This document shows, one piece after another, positions 1 to 6,579 of a stretch of DNA of 64,000 nt (within the stretch, counting starts at the first letter, position 1; each line of letters starts with the position of its first letter). The notes beneath the pieces are model-generated. The model saw only the letters and a program-made list of their open reading frames with translations, ran no database searches and had not been told where the DNA came from. A program made the translations under genes and the position numbers. Origin of the DNA: Erysipelotrichaceae bacterium (GTDB lineage: Bacteria; Bacillota_I; Bacilli_A; Erysipelotrichales; Erysipelotrichaceae). The stretch lies in the NCBI GenBank assembly GCA_017405675.1, contig JAFRAB010000023.1:1-64000 (forward strand), written 5' to 3'.

Positions 1-2
1 AT

Positions 3-74
3 CCCAGAATTCAGCTTGAACCTATTGGAGAACGAGGATATATAGAACTTGTACCTGTAAAAAAGTTACAATAA
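3..74 (+). CDS. possible 3' end of a gene cut by the left edge
   Basis: The frame starting at base 3 is open from the window edge and gives about 23 residues ending LVPVKKLQ before a TAA at 72-74. No start codon is visible, so only the C-terminal tail would be present. The tail is too short to assign to a family. The alternative is that this is plain non-coding sequence; the evidence is only an open frame plus a downstream terminator at 252-272. Confidence 0.3.
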   Translation, partial: PRIQLEPIGERGYIELVPVKKLQ

Positions 75-251
75 AAATTTTTACGAGTGGTATCAGAGAT
101 TTATCTTCTTTAGCTTGAAATGGGAGGAAATGAGTGGGCCAGAAAAGTGGGCCTAAACTCTATATATTAGAAAAAGCGCCTAAAATAAGGCAAAAATAGG
201 CCTGAAATCCCGTTTTTCAGACAACCCCTATGCTCCACCAATAACAAACAC
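75..251. other. non-coding stretch before the first terminator
   Basis: No convincing gene is seen here. The sequence is A/T-rich with short G-rich patches and ends with ATGCTCCACCA around 228-238, which resembles the 3' acceptor end of a tRNA or tmRNA. A proper T-loop (TTCRANY) is missing upstream, so no RNA gene is called. Confidence 0.4.
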
Positions 252-272
252 AGAGGTCATAGACCTCTTTTT
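252..272 (+). terminator. intrinsic terminator
   Basis: Perfect 7-bp stem AGAGGTC / GACCTCT with an ATA loop, followed by TTTTT. It closes whatever transcription unit enters from the left edge. Confidence 0.7.
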
Positions 273-441
273 GTTGTTTCGCATGTTATAATAATATCGA
301 TAAATCAAAATTGTTTCCTTATATGGCTCTAATCACTTTCACCTTATCTTGAGTATGTCTTTGTGAGGATTTTTACTGTATAATAATCAAAGGAACAAAA
401 AAACATTATCGTGCTGATTGAGTTACTTGGAGGATGATAAT

Positions 442-1125
442 ATGGAAAGCATTCGTTCTTTTATCAGCTTTATTCATGAGTTTAATTGGCTCAGCGTCTT
501 GCTGAGAATAATTTTGGCGGTAATTGCCGGCGGTATTATCGGAAATGAACGTGGTATGTATGGAAGTGCTGCGGGATTACGTACACATATTTTCGTATGC
601 ATGGGCGGTGCTCTGACATCACTATGCAGCCTGTATGTTTCAAGAATTTTGGGTTTAAGCGGCGATGTGTTCAGGATCCCGGCTTCGGTTGTATCGGGCA
701 TCGGTTTTCTCGGTGCTGGCACCATTCTGGTAAAAAGCGACAGTTCCATAGTCGGACTTACGACAGCTGCCGGGATGTGGGTAACTGCAATAACTGGCAT
801 CGCTCTCGGTTATGGGTTCTATACCGGCAGTGTAATCACAACTCTCATCTGCGTTGTCAATGCTACCTTGTTTACGAAGATAGAGCATAACCGTCTGCGT
901 TACATGAGATTTTATATTGAAGTCAGCGACGTTGACATTATCCAGTCAATAGTAAACAAGCTCTATGACCTTCTCAGTGATGATGTCTACATTGATACGA
1001 TTCCCGCTAAAAGCGGAATCGTCGGCAATGTTGGACTGGAAGTAACGACCACGACGAAGAATGATTTTGACAGGCTCAAAAAGGAACTGAGCAATATTGA
1101 GGGAATAAACTATATCGTTCAGTAG
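442..1125 (+). CDS. MgtC/SapB-family inner membrane protein
   Basis: A 227-residue multi-spanning membrane protein of the MgtC/SapB family. Typical family features are visible: an N-terminal helix followed by the conserved GGIIGNERG motif, the LRTHIFVCMGGAL segment, and ASVVSGIGFLGAGTI, then GLTTAAGMWVTAITGIALGYG. Five or so hydrophobic segments are followed by a soluble C-terminal domain of roughly 80 residues with an ACT-like appearance. ATG at 442 is preferred over the upstream TTG at 418 because a GGAGG lies 8 bases before it. MgtC proteins are linked to Mg2+ or acid stress and phosphate homeostasis; the exact role here is unknown. It is followed by a terminator and a phosphate transporter, which loosely fits a phosphate/Mg2+ role. 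Confidence 0.88.
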   Translation: MESIRSFISFIHEFNWLSVLLRIILAVIAGGIIGNERGMYGSAAGLRTHIFVCMGGALTSLCSLYVSRILGLSGDVFRIPASVVSGIGFLGAGTILVKSDSSIVGLTTAAGMWVTAITGIALGYGFYTGSVITTLICVVNATLFTKIEHNRLRYMRFYIEVSDVDIIQSIVNKLYDLLSDDVYIDTIPAKSGIVGNVGLEVTTTTKNDFDRLKKELSNIEGINYIVQ

Positions 1126-1140
1126 AATAATTGTAAAATC

Positions 1141-1166
1141 AGGGATTCTGAAAGGAATCTTTTTTC
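1141..1166 (+). terminator. intrinsic terminator after the MgtC-family gene
   Basis: Six-base-pair stem GGATTC / GAATCT with a TGAAAG loop, followed by a run of T interrupted by one C. The stem is short, so read-through into the next gene is possible. Confidence 0.55.
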
Positions 1167-1247
1167 TTTTGGGACGAAATTGAGATAAGAACAGAAATGT
1201 CTTACTATTATTTATTAAAGAAGACACTGTCTGTTTTGCTATATTTA

Positions 1248-1256
1248 TGTTATATT
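1248..1256 (+). promoter_or_regulatory. possible extended -10 for the first phosphate transporter
   Basis: TGTTATATT matches an extended -10 (TGnTATAAT) with one mismatch, about 50 bases before the start codon. No good -35 hexamer is seen at the expected distance. Confidence 0.35.
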
Positions 1257-1307
1257 TTCTTTTGAAGTGTTTTTGAAAAAACAACCCTTAAGAAAGGGGG
1301 GAAGTCT

Positions 1308-2972
1308 ATGGATCAGAGTGAAATTATCAACAGCCTGTTGAAACTGCTTTCCGGTATAGGTACCTTTATCTTTGCCTGTGAAGTATTAAGTGAAAATCTT
1401 CAGGCCGTCAGTTCAGATAAAATGAAAGGTCTGTTTTCCAGGATCTCTGATAATAAAATAGCCTGTGTCATGGTTGGAGCTTTAACAACAGCTGCCATTC
1501 AGTCGTCAAGTGCCACTACCGTAATGGTCATCGGTTTTGTCAGTGCCGGTCTGATTACGCTGAAACAGGCCGCCTGCATTATCTTCGGCAGTGAAATCGG
1601 TACAACTCTGACAGCACAGATGGTATCTCTGGGTATGTTTTCCCAGGGTTCAATATCCACCGCAACTATATTTGCTTCTTTAGCCGGTGTCGGTGCCATC
1701 CTGAATATATTTGCTAAAAAGGAATCAACCAAGAAAGTTGGCGGCATTCTGATCGGCTTTGGCCTGGTTTTCTCCGGGCTGACCATGATGTCATCTTCCA
1801 TGGAAGGTTTTGCCCAGATGGATTCCCTTAAAGCTTTCCTGGCTTCCATTAAATCAACAATAGCCATGATAGTTGTCGGTGCTCTGGTTACCGCTCTGGT
1901 ACAGAGTTCATCAGCCATTACCTCACTGGCCATAACCATGATCGTATCCGGTCTTATTAACATTGAGCAGGGTATCTATATCACCCTTGGTGCCAATGTC
2001 GGTACCTGTATTACTGGTTGGATGGCTGCCGTCAAAAGCGGTATCAATGCCCGCAGGGCTTCACTCATCCAGCTTATCTTCAACATTGCCGGTGTAGTAT
2101 TGTTAGCGGTATTTGATATGATAATCAAAACCTTCAGTGGCGGCAGTGCTTCGGTAGGTATTTTCTTTGCGAATATGTTCAAAGGACTGCCTCAGACACA
2201 GCTGTCAATGTTCCATACCATCTTTAATATCGGATCAGTAATAATTGCCTTACCTCTTACTCAGGCGCTGGTCAGTTTTGTTGAGAAATCAATTCCTGAC
2301 GATGAAAAGGAAAAGAGAAAGAACAGACTGTATTACTTTGATGAGAACATGTTATCAACCCCTACTATTGCGGTTGTCCAGATTAAAAAGGAATTGGTTA
2401 ACATGGCAGACATCGCCATTAACAATTTCAACACTTCCATCCGTGAAGTGACCACCCAGGATTTCTCAGAAAGTGAATCATTTGAAGAAAGAGAGCAGCA
2501 GCTTGAATACCTTAACAGAAACCTGTCTCTGGCTGTATCAAGACTGTCCCGAAAAGTACTGAGTGTCAAGGACCATGAATTCCTTTCCTCATCATATGGA
2601 GTTATTAACGATCTTGACAGAGTAAGCTCCTACAGTGGAAAGATCGTCAGATATGCCAGAGTACTGCAGACAGAAAAAAAGAGCTTCTCTCCGGAAGCCG
2701 TACATGAGATAAATGTTGTGGCCAATACGATCAATGATCTGTATAAACACGTAATGAAAGTCTATGACACACCTGACCGTCTGGAGCTGGAAAAAGCCCG
2801 GGTCAACAGAGACGTAGTTGCTGACCTCGCCAGACAGATGTTTTCCAACAACATTGATCGAATGGATTCCGGCAAATGTGATAATGTTGCCGGCAGCCAG
2901 TTTCTGCAGCTGTCAGGTGATCTGGATAAAGTTGCTGAACATCTGTTCAATATCAGCAACAATATCCGGTAA
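1308..2972 (+). CDS. Na+/phosphate cotransporter with C-terminal PhoU domain (NptA/YjbB family)
   Basis: A 554-residue membrane protein of the bacterial Na+/Pi cotransporter (NaPi-II-like) family. It has two inverted repeats of hydrophobic helices in residues 1-325, each carrying the signature QSSSA: Q65-A69 (AAIQSSSATT) and Q199-A203 (ALVQSSSAIT). Residues from about 350 to the end are polar and helical like PhoU, a domain that regulates phosphate transport. A GGGGGGA ribosome binding site precedes the ATG. A paralogue of similar length lies at 60763-62439; this copy keeps both QSSSA motifs while the other has lost one. The gene appears to be monocistronic, with its own terminator directly downstream. 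Likely function is sodium-driven phosphate movement across the membrane; import versus export is not settled for such proteins. Confidence 0.9.
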   Translation: MDQSEIINSLLKLLSGIGTFIFACEVLSENLQAVSSDKMKGLFSRISDNKIACVMVGALTTAAIQSSSATTVMVIGFVSAGLITLKQAACIIFGSEIGTTLTAQMVSLGMFSQGSISTATIFASLAGVGAILNIFAKKESTKKVGGILIGFGLVFSGLTMMSSSMEGFAQMDSLKAFLASIKSTIAMIVVGALVTALVQSSSAITSLAITMIVSGLINIEQGIYITLGANVGTCITGWMAAVKSGINARRASLIQLIFNIAGVVLLAVFDMIIKTFSGGSASVGIFFANMFKGLPQTQLSMFHTIFNIGSVIIALPLTQALVSFVEKSIPDDEKEKRKNRLYYFDENMLSTPTIAVVQIKKELVNMADIAINNFNTSIREVTTQDFSESESFEEREQQLEYLNRNLSLAVSRLSRKVLSVKDHEFLSSSYGVINDLDRVSSYSGKIVRYARVLQTEKKSFSPEAVHEINVVANTINDLYKHVMKVYDTPDRLELEKARVNRDVVADLARQMFSNNIDRMDSGKCDNVAGSQFLQLSGDLDKVAEHLFNISNNIR

Positions 2973-2993
2973 ATAACTATCAAATAATATAAG

Positions 2994-3022
2994 AAAAAGT
3001 CGGTTTATGAGACCGGCTTTTT
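2994..3022 (+). terminator. intrinsic terminator
   Basis: Stem AAAAAGTCGGT / ACCGGCTTTTT with one G-T wobble, TTATGAG loop and a T tract, 20 bases after the stop codon of the phosphate transporter. Confidence 0.85.
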
Positions 3023-3023
3023 T

Positions 3024-3205
3024 AATGGATAAAGAAATATACTTTATTATTCATGTTTGTTGATAATAACAAATTCAAATCTGTCAATGTGAGGACTGGG
3101 TGTAAAAAGTGAGACTGACAATAGGGAACCATCAAAAACTCAGAAAATAAGTGCTTTTTTTGATATAAGGGTTTGTGTAAAAAAGTATTATAACAGCAGA
3201 AGGAA
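3024..3205. other. intergenic stretch with two similar short repeats
   Basis: No gene is seen. Two related sequences lie in the same orientation: GGGTGTAAAAAGT at 3098-3110 and GGGTTTGTGTAAAAAAGT at 3169-3186. Ends of IS256-type elements look somewhat like this, but no transposase is nearby, so origin is open. Confidence 0.35.
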
Positions 3206-3229
3206 ATAAAAGACCCATAAAAGGGTCTT
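3206..3229 (-). terminator. intrinsic terminator of the GNAT gene
   Basis: Read on the minus strand: AAGACCC, loop TTTTAT, GGGTCTT, then TTATTT. It lies just after the stop codon of the acetyltransferase gene. Confidence 0.7.
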
Positions 3230-3233
3230 ACAA

Positions 3234-3749
3234 TTACAATTCTAAGAGAGCAGGCATCTCTTCTCCCGGTTTACCATAGAAGTACTGAGGCTGTTCAACA
3301 AATCCAAATGAAGCATATAACTCTTTTGCCCATTCGTTTTCAGGCTCATAACTCAGCCAGCAATACTTCTTTTTACCGCTTGGCCAGGTTCGAATGAACT
3401 CCAGAGCCAGTTCCATTGCTTTTCTTCCGTACCCTCTGCCCTGATATCTTTTATCAATCATTAATCTCCAGATACAGTAATTGTCAAAAATGAAATCCGG
3501 ATCTCCTTCTTCTTTTTCTTCTTCCGGATACCCAGATCCAATCATCAGAAATCCGACAGGCTTACCATTACGGCATATGGCGAAAGGATAAGGAGTATAA
3601 CCGTTAGTCAGAGCAACATAAGCTTCTGCTAAAGAGCACAGATTTGATGCCACGAATTCTTTCTGTTTCCTGTTTACGTTTAAATCAAAAAGTACTTTTA
3701 TGTAATTCTTATAAGTAATCTTTTCCAGGGTAATAATTTCCTTCTTCAT
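3234..3749 (-). CDS. GNAT-family N-acetyltransferase
   Basis: A 171-residue protein with the GNAT fold signature. Motif A is visible as MIDKRYQGRGYGRKAMELAL, the R-G-x-G-R acetyl-CoA pyrophosphate loop, preceded by the YCIWRLMID strand. The C-terminal ENEWAKELYASFGFVE motif is also typical of the family, and DFIFDNYCIWRLM plus the IGSGYPEE loop resemble spermidine/spermine-type acetyltransferases (SpeG/PaiA-like). An in-frame ATG lies further upstream at 3782, but the ATG at 3749 is chosen because AGAGG precedes it on the minus strand at suitable distance. It is a single gene with its own terminator. The substrate (polyamine, amino acid or antibiotic) cannot be told from the sequence. Confidence 0.85.
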   Translation of the reverse strand: MKKEIITLEKITYKNYIKVLFDLNVNRKQKEFVASNLCSLAEAYVALTNGYTPYPFAICRNGKPVGFLMIGSGYPEEEKEEGDPDFIFDNYCIWRLMIDKRYQGRGYGRKAMELALEFIRTWPSGKKKYCWLSYEPENEWAKELYASFGFVEQPQYFYGKPGEEMPALLEL

Positions 3750-3831
3750 CTGCTTAACCTCTACATATTTAGATTTTATCATATCTTACATTTTGTATAA
3801 ACAAACATTCCAAGATATATTGCTGGATAGT

Positions 3832-4998
3832 TTATTGTATCCTGCGGAATTCATTTGGCGTAATGCCGGTTATCTGCTTGAATACTCTGCAGAAATGAGA
3901 ACTGGAAGAGTAACCTAGATATCCGCTGATCTGAGTTATGGTTTTGGAACGGTCTTTTAACAGATCCTCAGCTTTATCGATTTTTATCTGATGAATATAT
4001 TTATTGAGATCCAGACCATATGTCTTTTTAAACACCGTAGAAAGATGGCTTCTCGACATGTACAGGTGGTCAGCCAGCTCAGAAACCGTGATGGGATCGG
4101 AAATATGATGCAGCACGTAATAGTATACTGAAGATCTCAGAGACGAATTATCGGTAAGTCTTTTCACACGCCCAACCTCTGCTGTAAAATCATATACCAT
4201 GCGATATGTCAGATAGTTTATTTCATCAATGCTCTGAGCGTTTTCGCACTGCTGTATGAAAGAATCACTCATTCTGAAGGCATCTTCGATGCTGACGCCT
4301 GCATTTATGGCTGTTCTTGAAAACAGGGCGGCACTTACGATCAGGGTGTTTTTACTTTGCCTGATGAAACTGTTGGCCATGGTACCGGCTCTGACAGTTG
4401 GAGCTTCCGTTACCCATCTGTCCAGCATTCCTGTATCGCCGGAGGAAATTATGGAAGTGATCTGCTGCTCGATATTATAGTTTTTGTAGATGTCTGATTC
4501 ATGAATCAGCTGTCCGTAGTTATAAGGGGTAGTTGAAATCACATCATGGATCTGCAGATCAGATATATTCAGATTTTCATGATTGATTACGTGATTAAGC
4601 GTACACATCATCTGCAAAATGCTGTCAAGAGGCATTGGTACAATGGCCTTAAGAGCATCGCTGAATACCTTGTAGTCTTTTGATGACACATTCAGTTCAA
4701 AGGCCAGATCGTGAAGTTCCTGTTCAGATGGCATGCCAGCTGAAGATGGTCCGGCAATGATGCGGTAATCGGGACCGTTTATGATGCCGTAGTATCTGAA
4801 ATGCTCAGTTATATAATAGGAAACGTGTTCTTTCTTGCTGAAGAGTTTATCACGGCACAGCTCCATTGGATCGGCAATCAGTTCGCTGGTGCTGTACATG
4901 ATTTTTGTGCCGTTATTGTAAATGATCCTGATGGGTAATCCGGACATATCAGACATTTTCTGGCAAAGATATTTTATATCGTAAGTAAGCGTTTTCAT
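3832..4998 (-). CDS. AraC-family transcriptional regulator
   Basis: A 388-residue regulator. The C-terminal 100 residues carry the AraC double helix-turn-helix: ITVSELADHLYMSRSHLSTVF for the first and ITQISGYLGYSSSSHFCRVF for the second, followed by the family's TGITPNEFRR ending. The N-terminal 270 residues are not a cupin; they look like the long sensory region of YesN/YtdP-like regulators (NGTKIMYSTSEL, YGIINGPDYRIIAGP). It is divergent from the GPH symporter-GH78-GH3 operon with 90 bases between start codons, so it is the likely activator of that operon, responding to a rhamnoside or its product. A perfect-core cre-like site covers its start codon. No strong ribosome binding site is seen, which lowers start confidence. 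Confidence 0.88.
   Translation of the reverse strand: MKTLTYDIKYLCQKMSDMSGLPIRIIYNNGTKIMYSTSELIADPMELCRDKLFSKKEHVSYYITEHFRYYGIINGPDYRIIAGPSSAGMPSEQELHDLAFELNVSSKDYKVFSDALKAIVPMPLDSILQMMCTLNHVINHENLNISDLQIHDVISTTPYNYGQLIHESDIYKNYNIEQQITSIISSGDTGMLDRWVTEAPTVRAGTMANSFIRQSKNTLIVSAALFSRTAINAGVSIEDAFRMSDSFIQQCENAQSIDEINYLTYRMVYDFTAEVGRVKRLTDNSSLRSSVYYYVLHHISDPITVSELADHLYMSRSHLSTVFKKTYGLDLNKYIHQIKIDKAEDLLKDRSKTITQISGYLGYSSSSHFCRVFKQITGITPNEFRRIQ
4984..4997 (-). promoter_or_regulatory. cre-like site (CcpA catabolite repression) over the AraC start codon
   Basis: Minus strand TGAAAACGCTTACT matches the consensus TGNAARCGNWWWCA at 13 of 14 positions. The surrounding 16 bases are identical to a site at 37986-38001 in front of the pectin ABC operon. 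It lies within the first codons of the regulator, 90 bases from the divergent symporter gene, so binding could reduce both. Confidence 0.5.
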
Positions 4999-5060
4999 AA
5001 CAAGACAAAAATATCATAAATCAAACATATATGCAAGAAATAACGAAGCATTTTTAGTTA

Positions 5061-5066
5061 ATATAA
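5061..5066 (+). promoter_or_regulatory. -10 region of the symporter-rhamnosidase operon
   Basis: The segment TTAGTTAATATAATCATAG contains a TATAAT-like -10 about 25 bases before the start codon of the symporter. A clear -35 is not seen, which suits a promoter that needs an activator such as the divergent AraC protein. The exact hexamer position is approximate. Confidence 0.4.
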
Positions 5067-5088
5067 TCATAGATAATGAGGTAATTAT

Positions 5089-6561
5089 ATGAAAGCAAAG
5101 TTACTAAATAATACCATTTTTGAGAAATCTTTTATGGATTCAAAGGTACAGACTCCGGAAATGAGTCTCAGGGAAAAGATACTGGGCTACATCGTCGGTC
5201 CTTTCGGCATGCTGGCCTTAATTGCTGTTGTTAACCAGCTGGCTGAACTTTACTACACTGAGATTTTCTACATTGACGAGATCTTTGGCGTTGGTACCTA
5301 TCTGGTTATGTCCTGGGCAACCAAGATCATTTCCATGATAGCCGGCTTACTGGTTGCTTATGCCGTAGAGCACAGCGAATCCAGACAGGGAAAGATCAGA
5401 CCATTCATTCTGACCGGTCAGCTGATCTGTGCCGTTTCCGCATTCTTCATGTTTGAAATACCGGAAATCGGAAATATGGGCAAGCTGATATGGGTATATG
5501 TTTTTAACTTCCTCTATAACGGCATCGGCATGACGATGGTAAATCTGAGAACAAATATGCTGACACTGGCAACACGTAAACAGGAAGACCGCAATCAGAT
5601 CAATCTGTTTGACCGTGTTTCCGCTTATCTTCTGGTTGGAACGGCTGTTACCCTGATTGTCGGATCAGTTCTTTACTATACCATGCTGCATGGACACCCG
5701 AAAGGTAACTGGATCCTTCTGATCGGTATCATGTGCCTTATTACAGTTCCGCTTTCAATCATTAATTATTTCTACACCTATGAACGTGTAACCATAGAGG
5801 CTGATGAAATAGAGGGCTCCATCACCAACAGAGAAGATATTCACTTCATGGAGAAGGTTAAGGCTCTTTTCAGATGTCATTACTGGGTACTGGCATTCCT
5901 GCTGGGAACACTTAATACCATTGTCAGTAATTTACAGGGTTACAATCTCAACACTAACTTCTGTACCATTATTCTTGGCGCCGATGCGGCCAATAACTAT
6001 AACCTGTTTTATACCATCGCTTCCGGTTTGCCGATGGGAATAGGAGTTCTGGTGATTTATCCGCTCAGTAAGAAACTGACCATCAGAAAGACCACGATAC
6101 TGTTTTCAGTAATTTCGATCATTGGCTGTGTACTGGGCTTATTTGTTAAGAATAATTTCATCATGGCAACCATTTCATATTTTATTTACAATGTTGGAAC
6201 ATTAGCTAATGTCTACATTCTGAATGCTCTGATATATTCAGCCAACGATGAGGTTGAATACAAGTACAATTTCCGTCCGGAGGGAACAGTTGCCTTAGCC
6301 ATTACCGGTGCTCTCAGTACCATTGTTTCCGGCGCCTTTTCCGGTGTTTACGAAACCGGTCTGAGCTATTATGGCTATCAGGCTGCAGCTGGTGTCAATC
6401 AGGCAGCAGGCGTAATAAACTGGCTTTATTTCATCAGATATATTGTTCCAATCATCCAATGTGTATTGACAATAATCATTCTCTACTTCCTTAACATTGA
6501 GGAAAAGCTGCCTGAAATGCAGAAGGAGATACTGGCCAGAAAACCTGTTGATGCTGAATAG
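5089..6561 (+). CDS. GPH-family glycoside-cation symporter (MFS)
   Basis: A 490-residue transporter with twelve predicted transmembrane helices of the glycoside-pentoside-hexuronide:cation symporter family (MelB/XylP/YihO type). The N-terminal half shows VMSWATKIISMIAGLLVAYAVE and SRQGKIRPFILTG, the family's counterparts of the DPI..I.D.T..R.G..RP motif. It is first in an operon with the GH78 rhamnosidase (18 bases downstream) and GH3 glycosidase; neither enzyme has a signal peptide, so this symporter probably brings the intact glycoside into the cell. A GAGG ribosome binding site precedes the ATG. The canonical Asp pair of the first motif is less conserved than in other GPH proteins of this window, so cation coupling is uncertain. 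Confidence 0.88.
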   Translation: MKAKLLNNTIFEKSFMDSKVQTPEMSLREKILGYIVGPFGMLALIAVVNQLAELYYTEIFYIDEIFGVGTYLVMSWATKIISMIAGLLVAYAVEHSESRQGKIRPFILTGQLICAVSAFFMFEIPEIGNMGKLIWVYVFNFLYNGIGMTMVNLRTNMLTLATRKQEDRNQINLFDRVSAYLLVGTAVTLIVGSVLYYTMLHGHPKGNWILLIGIMCLITVPLSIINYFYTYERVTIEADEIEGSITNREDIHFMEKVKALFRCHYWVLAFLLGTLNTIVSNLQGYNLNTNFCTIILGADAANNYNLFYTIASGLPMGIGVLVIYPLSKKLTIRKTTILFSVISIIGCVLGLFVKNNFIMATISYFIYNVGTLANVYILNALIYSANDEVEYKYNFRPEGTVALAITGALSTIVSGAFSGVYETGLSYYGYQAAAGVNQAAGVINWLYFIRYIVPIIQCVLTIIILYFLNIEEKLPEMQKEILARKPVDAE

Positions 6562-6579
6562 GATCAGGAGGTATTTAAC

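Noticed and set aside
140..240. Possible tRNA or tmRNA 3' end (ATGCTCCACCA followed by a terminator)
   Set aside because: No T-loop TTCRANY, no matching acceptor strand and no tag-peptide reading frame can be found upstream, so the resemblance is limited to 11 bases.
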